Shown here: piece by piece, positions 28,901 to 40,900 of the stretch
Position numbering within the stretch: position 1 is the first letter of the stretch
Layout: the number at the start of each line of letters is the position of its first letter
From: Symsagittifera roscoffensis
Lineage: Eukaryota; Xenacoelomorpha; Acoela; Convolutidae
Assembly (NCBI RefSeq): GCF_963678635.1
Contig: NC_087063.1
Span: 31,322,599-31,386,598, forward strand
Length of the DNA stretch: 64,000 nt
Reading direction: 5' to 3'
Notes under the pieces: generated by a model
What the model saw: the letters and a program-made list of their open reading frames with translations, nothing else
The model's database searches: none
Told to the model about the DNA's origin: nothing
Translations under genes and position numbers: made by a program

Positions 28901-31900
28901 GCCTTACAGTTGCTTTGCAATTAACTTTAAACAACTATTCTTTTCATCACTATACATCCTACACCTCAACATGGCGCAGCCAGCGGAACGAAAAGGAGGA
29001 GGGACAAATCCGCTAAATGTACTATCATTCTGGGACGCACGGACGCCGGAACCCCCAATCTACTGGAAGGAGTGGATCATAAAGTTCCACTGGGGCATGA
29101 TAGCTAAATATGACATCGATCCTGATGATTTTTATTTTGCGCGTACTCTAAATGCAGCGGCCATTGCGGCGTTATCGGAGGATGTAAATGGGAAAAATCG
29201 TATCGAGGCGGAGAAGAAGTTGAAGTCTAACCTATATCTCTGTATTGGAGACAAGGCGCAAAGGATATTTAAAGTCCGAAAACCGGCTGTGAATGTTAAA
29301 ACGGAAAGGTACTCACGGATATTGGACAAAATGCAAAATGTTTTCAAACGTGAGTAAGCGAAATGTGACACATGAGAGGGGACTACTCTATGGGAGAAAG
29401 CAGAGGGAGAATGAAACGTTCGAGAAATTCCACGCTGAGTTAAACGCCCTTGCGGGAAGGTGTGATATTGCTAATGCGGCTGAAAATGATCGCGTTATTT
29501 TTATTATGAATATGCGGGAATCTGATTATCAAAGAGAATTATCACGGTCAACCAAGTTACCAGAGGAGGTATATAGGATAGCACTATCGTATGAGAGAGG
29601 TGAACGTGCATATAAATCCTACACCGGAAAACCGGCCTCGTCCACGCCGCCAATAACCATAAAACAGGAGCCAGTTAGTAATATCAGAAGGGGACAAGGA
29701 TATTTCAGAGGTCGAGCACGCGGGGGACGCGGAGGATATACCCAAGGATCAGGTAGTGGAGGCGGCGGAAATAACCGTAGGTGTTATAATTGTGACGCGC
29801 CGATTTTTACGCTGGACCATATTGCGAGTTGTCCTGCGAAATGAGCTTGGGGCATTTTGAACGCACATGCAGGGGAGTTATCAGAGGTACTAACCAGTGG
29901 AGAGGACGAGGACAAGTAGGACTAGTGCGGGATGAAAACGAGCATCACCAGAGCATGCATAGTGTAGACAATGCGTCGGAAGATCAAGTGGCATGGGTGA
30001 ATCAGCAGGGCAGAGGGGAGAAAGAATCCATGACATCGGAATCCTATGACTACATGGTGATATCGATCAAGAAAAAGAACGTGATAGAGTTGAAGATCCC
30101 AAGAGCCAGAGTCCAGGTTGAGGTGTCGGGAAAGAAAGTGTGGCTTTGGGTGGATAGCGGATCTCCTGTGACGATTTTCAGCATGACGGACCTGAAAGCA
30201 ACTTTAGGTAAAACTGATATTCTGTTACAAGAAGAATTCTTGGACTACAATAACAACCGAATACACATAATTGGGAAAGTGGCGGTGACGATGGCGTTAA
30301 ACGGCTGGGCTGCTCCAGCGCAAGTGTCAGTAATATCAGTGAATCATCAGTCAATCCTTGAGCGCGATCTGGTGGCTACCCTAGGTCTGGAGTTGGTGCA
30401 AAGAAAGAAAGTGATAGGGATCACAGGGGAAGGGAGCAGTCAGGAAGAGGAGGAATATGATGAATTACAAACATATTTTTGTAAGTTGTACCCAAATTTA
30501 TTTACCAGAATAGGGAAAATCCGAAACGCTAAAGTAAGAGCCGAATTCTTTGAAAATCTAAAGCCGATACAGCAAAAAGGGCGTCGGATGCCTATCAGTC
30601 TACAGGATAAAGCAGACAAGGAATCAAACCGGTTGATAAACGAAGGCCATATCATTAAATTACAAGAATGTTCAGATAAGTACTTTGTCTCTCCTATAGT
30701 AATTACAGTAAAAAAAGATGGAAGCATAAAATTGGCATTGGAATCAAGAGAACTTAACAAGCAGGTACACAAGAATAAATACCAAATGCCAAACAATGAC
30801 GAACTAGTAGACGGGTGATGTACACTTTGCAACATTGGATTTCACTTACGCTCACGGAAAAGTATCATTGGAACAAAAGACTAGCGAACAGTGTAATTTT
30901 TCACTAGTCGGAGGAAAATCGACTGGAACATATCGTTTTAGAAACGGATTTTACGGGCTCACATCAATGCCGGGGGAGTTTCAAAATTTCATTGATAATT
31001 TACTTAAGGAATTTCCTCAGGCAAATGCTTTCATCGACGATATCTTAATTGCGTCAAAGGGAACAAAAGTAGAGCATATTGCATTAGTGGAAAAAATTTT
31101 GAAGAAATTGGACGTATCAAACGTTTCATTGAAACTAAGGAAATGCGAATTTGCAAAAACCGAGTGTGAATGGTTAGGGTTCCGAATTGGGAAAAATGGC
31201 ATCGCGCCATTAGTTCGGACAACTCAAGCGGTAGAAGATTTGAAAGGCCCAAAACCTAGAAAACAATTAAAATCTTTAATGGGTTCGATGCACAGTTTGC
31301 ATAAATTTTTGCCAAAACTCGCTGAAGTGAGCGCACCGTTAAGACCGTTACTCAGTCAGAACAACGATTTTGTCTGGACACCGAATTGCGAGAACGCGTT
31401 TCAACAATTGAAATCTCTAGTGAAAAACATTGTAGAGCTTAGGAATTTTGATATTACCGTGAAACTAGGATAATTTGCAATGCTAGTCACGATGGCCTAG
31501 GGGCCGTGTTAGAACAATACAGCGCCTCCGGTTGGCACCCAATTTCATTTGTGTCACGCTATCTTAATCCGGCCGAGAAAAAGTATTCTACAAACGAATT
31601 GGAATTACTCGCGGTAGTGTGGGCTACGGAAAACTTTCGAAACTATATCTATGGGCGTTATTTTACGGTTATATCGGATCACAAGGCGTTACTGACACTA
31701 CTAAATTCTTCACCAAAAAGAAATAAAACAGTTTTTAGTCGGTTAACTCGATGGTACGATCGTTTAGTACCGTATGATTTCAAACTTGAACATAGACAAG
31801 AGTCGAAAATGGGAATGGCGGATTATTTGTTTCGGTTTCCATCTGCAGCTGCGCCCTAGACAAGCCATTACGATGAAAGTTTTACAGAAGCGAAAATAAA

Positions 31901-34900
31901 AATGCTAAACGATGCATTGAAACCCAAGGACCAGTTGAAGCCTGGGGGTCAAAAGGTGAATCAAATTTAGAAAAAAATCCTACGGCAGAGGGTGGACGAT
32001 CATGTTTGTACTCAAAAAGAAATGTTGTATCCAATGAAATTAAAAGGAAATTAGAATATGCAAATATTAACCGTGAGAGCATGCGCTCAGTAGAGGGCGT
32101 GGTTACATGCAACCGACGGTTAGTCAATCAGAATCAAGATTTTTGTATACCGGCGGAAATATGCAAATTACGAAGCAAGAAAATCAGACGTTGTTCTCAG
32201 TACGTAAAATCAAGTTGTTGTCTGAAAGAAAAAATCAAGAAAAATTTGACATCTATAAATTTTCTAGAAAAAACCGATCCAAAAACACCTTCTGCTATTA
32301 TTAGTACAAGCTAAACACTGTTATTTCTTTTCCCCATCAGTTCCCCGGATTATCTTATCCCCTTGTGCAAAGTGATAAATGGATTTATTCAATAGTGCCT
32401 ACTGATAGTCGAATACTTAAGAAAATTGATTATCCTGAAATTCTGAATCTAAAATTAGTTGAGGCTAACTTGGAAAAGCACCCGATATTGAAAACGATCC
32501 GCGACGCGATACGAGACAAGGACCCACGGGCCAAGGACATCATCACCAGACTGGGACAATTTTACGCTCAACATTTCAACGGTTTTGCTGTGCGCGAAAA
32601 CTGCTTGTCGATGGATGGTCGGCTGGCTATACCAAAGGATATGTCGTCAGCAGTGTTAAACCGATTGCATCACAACCATCATGGGCGGGACAAAATGTTC
32701 CCAGCGGCGAAGGACGTCTGGATACCGCAAATGCATAGGAATCTTGCGGCCACAGCCAAATATTGTAGAAGCTGCCTAGAAGCAGGTAAAAACCTTAAAC
32801 CGGACATTCCAAAAATGATATGGGGGACCCATATGTACCCAGGGAACCTACTGATCTGGTTCAATTGGATTTCTGGGGTCCTGTAAATTGTGCACGGGGT
32901 CGAAAGAAATATGTTCTAATAGCAGTAGATACGTTCTCACATTGGTCGTCGGCTTATGTCTGTTCAAGTAACAAATCTAAAAATGTATTAAAATTCCTAA
33001 GGAAATACATAAATACACATGGGCACCCAAGGAAATTACATATGGATTAGGCAACCGGATTCTTTTCGAGTGACATACAAATTGTCCGTAATTATGAGGG
33101 CATTGAACTTATAAAATCTCCGGTTAAGGACCATCGCGCTACGGGGATGGTCGAAAGGACCATTGGCTCGATAAAAAACTACGTTTTAACATATCTACAG
33201 GAAAATAAGAACTATAAACTTGGATTGATGATATCCCGCGCCCTGAGCGCCCTACGATTTGTGCCGCACTCTAAAACTAAGCTAACGCCATTTGAGGCCT
33301 ATCATGGAAGAGAAGCAATTACCGCCCTTCGAAGTTTGACGAAAAACTATCGTTGAAAAATGGAAAAATGCCATTAACCACAAATTCTCATGTTTATACA
33401 AGGCGAGTGGTCTACTCGAAGTGGAACTGAATCTCGAGTGGGAGAAGCGTAGTGATCTCGTGTACGCCCCGGAAAACCGCAAGACGCCGAGGGTCTTGGA
33501 TGAGAACGAACTAATTGAAACTGATGTGGACCTTAAGGCCAAAGAGGTGGATCCTAAGGCACAAGAGTTACCTAAGGCACCGGAGTGGCTAAAGCGACAT
33601 AGGACAAGTACCAAGACGGTATATCAGAGGACCGGGAAAACGGACCCAAAGGATCCAAGAAGGTATAAACGTTTACCATTAAAAATTGAAAAACTGACAA
33701 AACATACGGTGCAAATGAAAAAAGGATCTTTAATAAGGCGAAGTGGTGTTTCATTTAGACCGGCGGCTGAAGAAAGCCGATTTCAGAAGGGGACCGACGC
33801 TAACACCCCGGGTCCAAGCAAACCTGCAAAACATAAAAGTCACGCGGAAAAGTCGAAAGGGTCCAATAAGAAATGAAACGGGCGCAAACAAACAGTGAGA
33901 ACCGAAAAACATAGAAAAAGCGGATAGTCGAGAGCAGCGAAGACGAGAGCGACGAAGAGGAGGAGAGCGAATGGGCAGTCGTGGGGCGAGAAGGCGAAGC
34001 CGAGAAAACTGCAGCGAGCGGGGCGGACGAACCGTCGGGAACGGATAACGGAAAAACACCGAAAACCGTCGTTAACTAAAGTAAGCTGAGCGAGGAGGCA
34101 ACGCGCCGATCGACGCGACAACGTAGAGGAGTAGACAAAATGGGTGGAGTGATTATTCACCGGATCGAACACAAATGAGAAGAAAACTCAGGGAGAGGGT
34201 TGGCAAGCATGCCTAAAAACTCAAGTTGAAACTAAAACTGTTCAGTAAAACTATGACGAAAATTATGAGTTGATAAATTTTCCATCTACGATCTAAAATT
34301 TATTTGTGGTTGCCCAAATGATATAGGGACCAGTTTTGAGTTTATATAAGTTATATGAGTTTGTTTCTTTCTGTCTGGGGACCTGCTGTTGTGACCTTGC
34401 GATCTCTATCGTCCGGTACGAGCTAAAACAGAAAGGTGCAGTAAGATTTAGATTTGATGCCTTACAGTTGCTTTGCAATTAACTTTAAACAACTATTCTT
34501 TTCATCACTATACATCCTACAACTTCAAAACTTCCTTGAAAATTCAGGTAAAACAAACAGGTACAATTTTTTGGTGGGTTAGTCTGAATGTCGCGATTCT
34601 TATCTTAATTTGTGTCTCTAATTTGGTTTCAGATGCTGTTCAAAAAATTAGTGCATCAGCTGCCAACATCATCAATGCTGCCGAAAACGTGAGTTGCTTA
34701 TGTTGAAGTAAGAGTCAAAATAAGTATGTGTATGTGTAACAAGACATGACTTAACCCATTTTATTGAGACTTCTCACATAACTGAGATCTAGTGGCAGGA
34801 AATGAGCAGCGCAAATAGCACAGAAGAATAACAACCGCGCCTTTCGAACATAGTACTGAAGGTCGAAATATTCTCAAGAAATTTTTGTGCTTTTGATGCC

Positions 34901-37900
34901 AATTAATTCAAAAAAATTACTTTAGTTTTTCAAAAAACAACACAGCTTTGAATTAAAAGGTAATTCACAAAATCATGCAAGCTTAGAGAAATTAGCACAC
35001 ATATTACTGTTTGTCAAACTTTAACAGAAGTAGTTATCAGCCTCAAAAACATGCCCTATCCCTCAGGAAGTCGACCGCCTGGCCACCTAGAGGGTCTTTC
35101 TCTGTTACTAAAGCCATTTTTGACAGAGATACTGAAAGTTGTCTTAACACTTTTGGCGCCGGTATATACTGATTTTGAGGGAAGGGGAAAATTTTGGTCA
35201 GCAAATTACAAATTTGCACTAAAAGGCTGGTACAAAAGTGGGCCACAAAAAACAACTATGTAGTTTTTTATCTTGAACTTCTAGCTTGACGCGACAGTGA
35301 CTCATCGGGAGGCTGAGATAGACAGTCTGAATATGGACTATACTCACAGAGAGCACTGTCTGATGGAGAAGATGGCTGAACAAGAGAGTGTTCATCAGAT
35401 GGAGGTGGCAGAACACATGCACCAGATCGAATTCTTAGCCCAGGAGTACAAGAACTACCAGTTGTGGGTGAGTATCTGAGTCACACTATAATACAAAGTT
35501 TTTTTGTTACTCGAGTATTGAACTGTATTGCTACTAATGGCGTTTTGTTCTCATGAACCTTTCTTTTTCAATTGACCAATGTTGTAACTTTTTATTCTGA
35601 AATCAAGTAAACCGATGCGCTCCGTCTTTCATCACTACGGCAGTTAACATGTGCAAAAAGCTTCATTCTAGTTTGCTGTTGACGATTCCGTATGACCTTA
35701 TAATCCTTTTATCTTTTCATGAAATATCTCCCTAATCGATCAGCGAATGGGTACTGGGCAAAACTTAAATATACATCTTAATCAACCAAAATGTTGTAAT
35801 ACATTGATAGCAGATTTTAATTTAGGATTTGATGAAGAGTTTTGAGGCAACTGAACTGCTGACATGTAAAAACAGCGATAGGGGCTTATTGCTCTTTTCA
35901 TTTTAGTCGGAGACCAACCAAGAAGCGGCCCACTCACAACTGCACCACATTGCACACTGTCTAGACGAGAAGGAACAACACGTGAACATTCTCCAGGAGG
36001 AGAACATATGCAAGGATGACGTCATCAACAAGCTGCAGATTGTGAGAATATTTTTAGATTTCGTTCATTTTGTTCCAAATAATACCACCAATTGGACCAT
36101 TCCAATTTAGTGTCTGGGTATTTTTCAATACAGTGACTCTGTAATTGAAAAATATGAAAAGTAACGAGGGTGCTCTTAAATTTGATTTGCCAAGTGATCA
36201 GTTGAAGAATAGTTTGATTTTTCGTTAATGAGTTACAGCGGTGCTTAATTGGAATTGTATTAAACTTGGAACATACTAGTTTTGCGGCACTTATAGTTGC
36301 TCTCCATAACATAACCGGTTTCATTCAGGACAACACAAGCGGGGCTCATCTGCACGAGTACATGGCAGAGGAGCACGAGAAGTTAGTTGAGACTCTGCTG
36401 GAGAGGGATGCCGAGATAGAACATTTAACAGATGAGAACCGCAACCTCATCGACCTCAAGAATGGGCTCGAGTGTTCACTACAAGCTTGCACAGAGAGTC
36501 TGCAGAAAGCGGTTGGCTACTCCGACAAATTTTATTGTTAACTTGTTTAACCTTAGTTTTTTGATGAACTTTTTTTCGAGGAAGTTTGGCGGCAGAGGTC
36601 TAAAAGTTGTGACGTAAAGCCTTGTTGCTCTGGTAGATTTTTAAAGAGTAGATGAAGCTAATGAGTAAAGACTTTTATATAGGTCTCGGTGGTTTTTGTT
36701 CCGATCATTTGAAAAATGCGGAGTAGCTTTGTATTTGGGTGCGTTTTATTTTTTTCCACGCAAAATCAGGTATCAAATATAATCATCGGACTGGTTAGAG
36801 CGATATAACTTATTGAAGCCCTTTCAGGCACAATTCGAACGGAAACATAAAATTTCCCAGAAAAATTTCCTAGCGCTGAGAAAAACTGGTTTGAGATTTT
36901 TGATTTTTGTTCTAATTTCGAGCTAATCAGGTGAGCGTCCAGGCTTTGAATAGCTTATTTATGCTTAAAACTTAGTATTACTCGAGTAACGTTAATTTGT
37001 GGAGTTTTTCAGCGCCATTTTGGGAATCAAAAATTTCAACAAATTTTAAAAAGTCGGCAAAAAATAAGAACAAATTTTTGAAAATTTTTAAAATTGTTCT
37101 TACAATTTTTTTTCTTCATTTTTCGAGTCATTTTTCTAGAAAAATTATTTTTCAATTGGCTTAGTTTACCATGACTGTCAAATATGCCTAAATAATTTTT
37201 TTTCTTCTAGTTTTTTATCACACCACGCAGAAAAAATGACACTAGTTGGTGAAAAAAAGTGTTTTTTTTTGTTTTTTTTTAAGACTATGATAACAGGCTA
37301 TCCTTGTTTTGCTTGCTGTTTTCAGGAAAAAATGCTCTGAGAACTACAGAAAAACGTTCATTTATTTTAGTCAATTTTGCGTGCTTCCATGAAAATATTA
37401 GTACGTCAAATTTGTTATATGAATGAAACTAGTTAATCTGCAGCGTGCGCTCAATCGGCGTGAAAAAACTTCTTTACATCCACGCTTGCAAGTGAGCTGT
37501 AGACTTTGAAAACCTGTTGTAAAGTGCGAAAACAACGGCTTTTAACATCTGGAAAACAAGTGAAAAAACAAGTATGAACAGATAAACTTTTCGTTGACTA
37601 AAGCATTTTCACAACTGTTTTTTCACGCACTCGGGAAATTAATATCCTTGGGCCTGGCGGACCTCTGACAGTGAATTAGTTCCCTCGTGCGTGAAAAAAA
37701 CAATGGCGGAAATTAGTACCTAATGCATTTATGAATGCACATGGGTGTATATTTGCACTTTTTGATTTCATTTCAAATTCATCTGGTGAATGTTTATCTT
37801 TGGAGTTTTTTTTTCAATCAATAAGTTTTAAAAGACTTTTTGAATTTTTTTATCAATTGTTTTCCTAATTTAGACACAGCGAGGCCAAACTGTGCACTAG

Positions 37901-40900
37901 ATAGGCGCACTTTTTGTGAAGTATGTTCCTGGATTCCAGAGACAAGTCTTTAAACATGTTAAAATTTTGTCAGAACGATCAAAGAAAATGAATGAACAAA
38001 AGAAAAGCAAAGGGTGTGTCCTTGTTGCGGAATCCGCTTACAATTCACAAAAACACAGTTTGGCCTCGTAAGAGAGATAATTCATTTTGAAACTTTTCTG
38101 ATTGTATAAACATTTCAGCAAGCGACAGTTGACCATTTGAACGAAGTGTTGTGTGTTCACGCAGACTGGTGGCACGGCATGGAAGTGTTTATAGAAAGAG
38201 TTACAGGTGGGTTCATCCAGGCATGTGACAATGAGAACATGCAGGGTGGCATCCGGACTATGGTTCCAGCAGCCATGGACACTTCATACAGTCATTGTCT
38301 AGAAACTGTAAGTGGTATATTCAAAGTCGAGTTGAAAAATTGTGTTGATCTCATGAACATCTTAAAAAAAAGCTGAATTGAGTTGCTTTGCAAAATGCAG
38401 CCACCATTATCCACTAAAAATGAGTTCGTAGTTTTTTTGTTTTGGCTACTTTTGTTTTATGGGGAGTGACGTTCGGGTAAGGCGACTCCTCGTGTCCGTA
38501 AAGCCACCAAAACAAATTGTGTTTAATTTTCTAACAGCCGGGTAGTCAACAACAGTCCGCCATATAAACTACTGGGAACTTTTTGGTGGGCCTTTTCCTC
38601 GTGATCAATTCACGTCAATTCAGTCTCCTCATAGATCCCGCGAGACTGTCCCATCTCACCGCAGCTGACCAGTTTCCTGAAGGAGTTCAAACGTCACTTT
38701 GGAATCTACTACATGACAGTGTTTGACCTGGAAAATGCCATGGAGATGCAGGCGTTGGATTTTGCATCACGAGAACAACAATTCATCAGTCGAGTAAGTT
38801 TACATGGGATATTTGTGTTTATTTTTTTATTCGTAAAAATAGCATTTTTACTCATTGCATTTTAGTTGATGTCTAAAACGCAAATTAATTAAATATTCTT
38901 CGAAACTAAAGAAAAAAACTAAGTTTTGTTCCATCTAAGCTTGTTTAATTCAGGGCTTAGTAGTTCAAGGCTTAAAAGTTTTATACTAATTATTTTGTTA
39001 TAGTCTGAATATCTAAATAGCATCACTATGTCATATTTAAGATGGAATGCATGACGCGTGACCTGCAAGATCTCTGTTCCATAGCCGAGCAGCAGGACAC
39101 CATGATAGGAGAACTGAGAAATGAGAACCTGGACCTCCAATCTCAGATCTTGTCTCTCACTGGAGATGTTGATTTTCTCACTACTGAGGGAATGTTTAGA
39201 GCACTGAGGGTCATTCAGAATAGCTTCTCCGTGGATATTTGCACGCCAAACGCAATCAACCAGTTTGTACATAGTGTAAGTTATTTGTTTTGTTTGGATT
39301 TTATGGTGAATTTATCGGATGAAGAAAATCATGAAAAATTGTTCTTTTTGGGTCCTTTTCACAAAAGCACATTTTTTTTCTTCTGAAATTGCTTTGAACT
39401 TTAGGGCACATTGAATGAGTACTTCAAATAAGGCCAGTACTCTTGGTGGGTGTGTTTAGATTACACATTACCAATATAAAGCTCGCCTTGCAAACATGGC
39501 CTATGATGCATTGAAAAACAGCAGTTTTCAGTTTTGCTAACTAATAAATTTTTAACTAGCGTGTTTTTCATATCAATTTTTTAAATTTTAGGTTTTCATT
39601 TCAACCAAAATTCGTGTTTTTTTATTTGACCCGGTGAACTTGGGTTATCATTATCATATGTCTCCGATCCTCTGACTCAACATCTGCCTCTTTCAATCGT
39701 TTTTCAAAATTTCGCGCTTTGTTGTTCTGACCCTTGAAAAGGGGGAGGAACTTTGTATTTGGCGGTGTTTTAGTTTTTTTGTTCCGACCATTGAAAATGG
39801 GCAGGAGCTTTGTATTCGGGTGTGTCTTAGGTTTTTTTGTTTTCCCAGCAAAATCAGATACCACAAATAATGATTGGACTAGGTTGAGTGAAATACCACC
39901 TTCAAGCTCTTTCAGTCGTGATTTGAACGACATTAAAAAAAATCAAAAAAGTTTCCCCAGTGTCGAGAAAAACCGGTTTGAAAATTTTATTTTTTTTTGT
40001 TTTTCTTAATATTTGTTTTTACACATGCATAGCTTGTGTTATAGTATGTTTCCCTTTTTTCAACCTAAGTCGCAAATATTGTTGCGATGCAACTGTTGAG
40101 ACAAAATTTGTTCATTTGAAAGTATTCATTTTGATCCAGCTATTAAGTGCAGCCAATGCTAAGGATATTAACTACTATTATATTATATTATATTACAAAA
40201 ACTATTATATACAAAGACTAGAACACAGACTATTATATTACAAATAGCACTTTAGCTTCAAGGTATCATGGATCTGTAGCGTAAAGGTAGGGAAAAAGAC
40301 CAGAAGCAAAACAATAGGGTTCGAGCCTGGGCAGGGTCGGATGTTTTTATTGAACTTTTTCGCATACCATTAAAAAAGTGTCCGCTCTGTTAATTGAGGC
40401 CTGTTAGTTGGTAAATTTCTTTTTTTTCTTTCTAATTGACTGGCACTCTTAATGCGACATAACTGGCTTTCGTCACCTAGCAATTATGTAGACTTTTAAT
40501 TGGCGTGCGTCACTTAAGGAATTTTGTGGACTCAAAGTTGTACTCATTCAGTTTTTCCCAGTAGCGTTATTCGTCATATTTTTGCTTGTGTATGCGAAGT
40601 TTAACTTCGCCTCTGTGTCCAAAAATTGTTTTCCACATTACGAGGCCAAACTGTGTATTCTCTGCATTGTAAGTGGAATCCGCAACAGGCCAAAATCAGC
40701 TTTGACGCGGAATCCGCAACATTGCTACTTTTCATTGATTCATCTGTGCTGTTTTGGATTCCGCAAAAAAATACCTAAATCATTGTACCGCTCAAAATTG
40801 CTACAAAAATAGGCGAATTTGAGGAATCCGCAACTGTATTTGCGGAATCGAGAACAATTTTTGGAATCCACGAAAAATGATAAGACATTTGTATCGTTAA

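Larger units (their letters stand above)
25036..29095 (+). repeat. Four-copy tandem array fusing Gypsy-2 LTR, spacer, Gypsy-3 LTR and gag start
   Basis: Copies begin at 25036, 26499, 27365 and 28231, each with 'taaccaatcaag'. Copies 2-4 have a period of exactly 866 bp (the last is 865). Each contains, in order: the 3' ~166 bp of the Gypsy-2 LTR, an intron spacer with a HINE-like end ('gtcggaatattctgtgc'), a complete Gypsy-3 type LTR, the primer site and the first ~120 bp of Gypsy-3 gag. Copy 1 is 1,463 bp because it has 597 bp (about 25215-25813) absent from the others. The last copy runs straight into full Gypsy-3. Internal junctions are ...ccactgggg|taacc. Copies differ at only a few positions. 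Confidence 0.9.
28761..34530 (+). mobile_element. Gypsy-3: Ty3/Gypsy LTR retrotransposon in intron 11
   Basis: This is a broken fossil (several breaks) but complete in layout. LTRs lie at 28761-28971 and 34319-34530, with target-site duplication CTTC (28757-28760 and 34531-34534). The primer site TGGCGCAGCC starts at 28972. Parts in order: gag from 28971 with a basic RGRGG-type stretch and a CYNCD zinc knuckle (~29780); aspartic protease core VDSGSPVTIF (~30150); reverse transcriptase (~30540-31200) with FIDDILIA; RNase H (~31520-31720) with NELELLAVVWA; integrase (~32640-33330) with an H-H-C-C zinc domain; and a basic tail. The two LTRs differ at about ten of 211 positions, suggesting moderate age. 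Confidence 0.9.

Noticed and set aside
25036-29095. CRISPR-like or satellite array
   Set aside because: The units are 866 bp and consist of LTR, spacer and gag start of eukaryotic retroelements; repeat and spacer sizes do not fit CRISPR.
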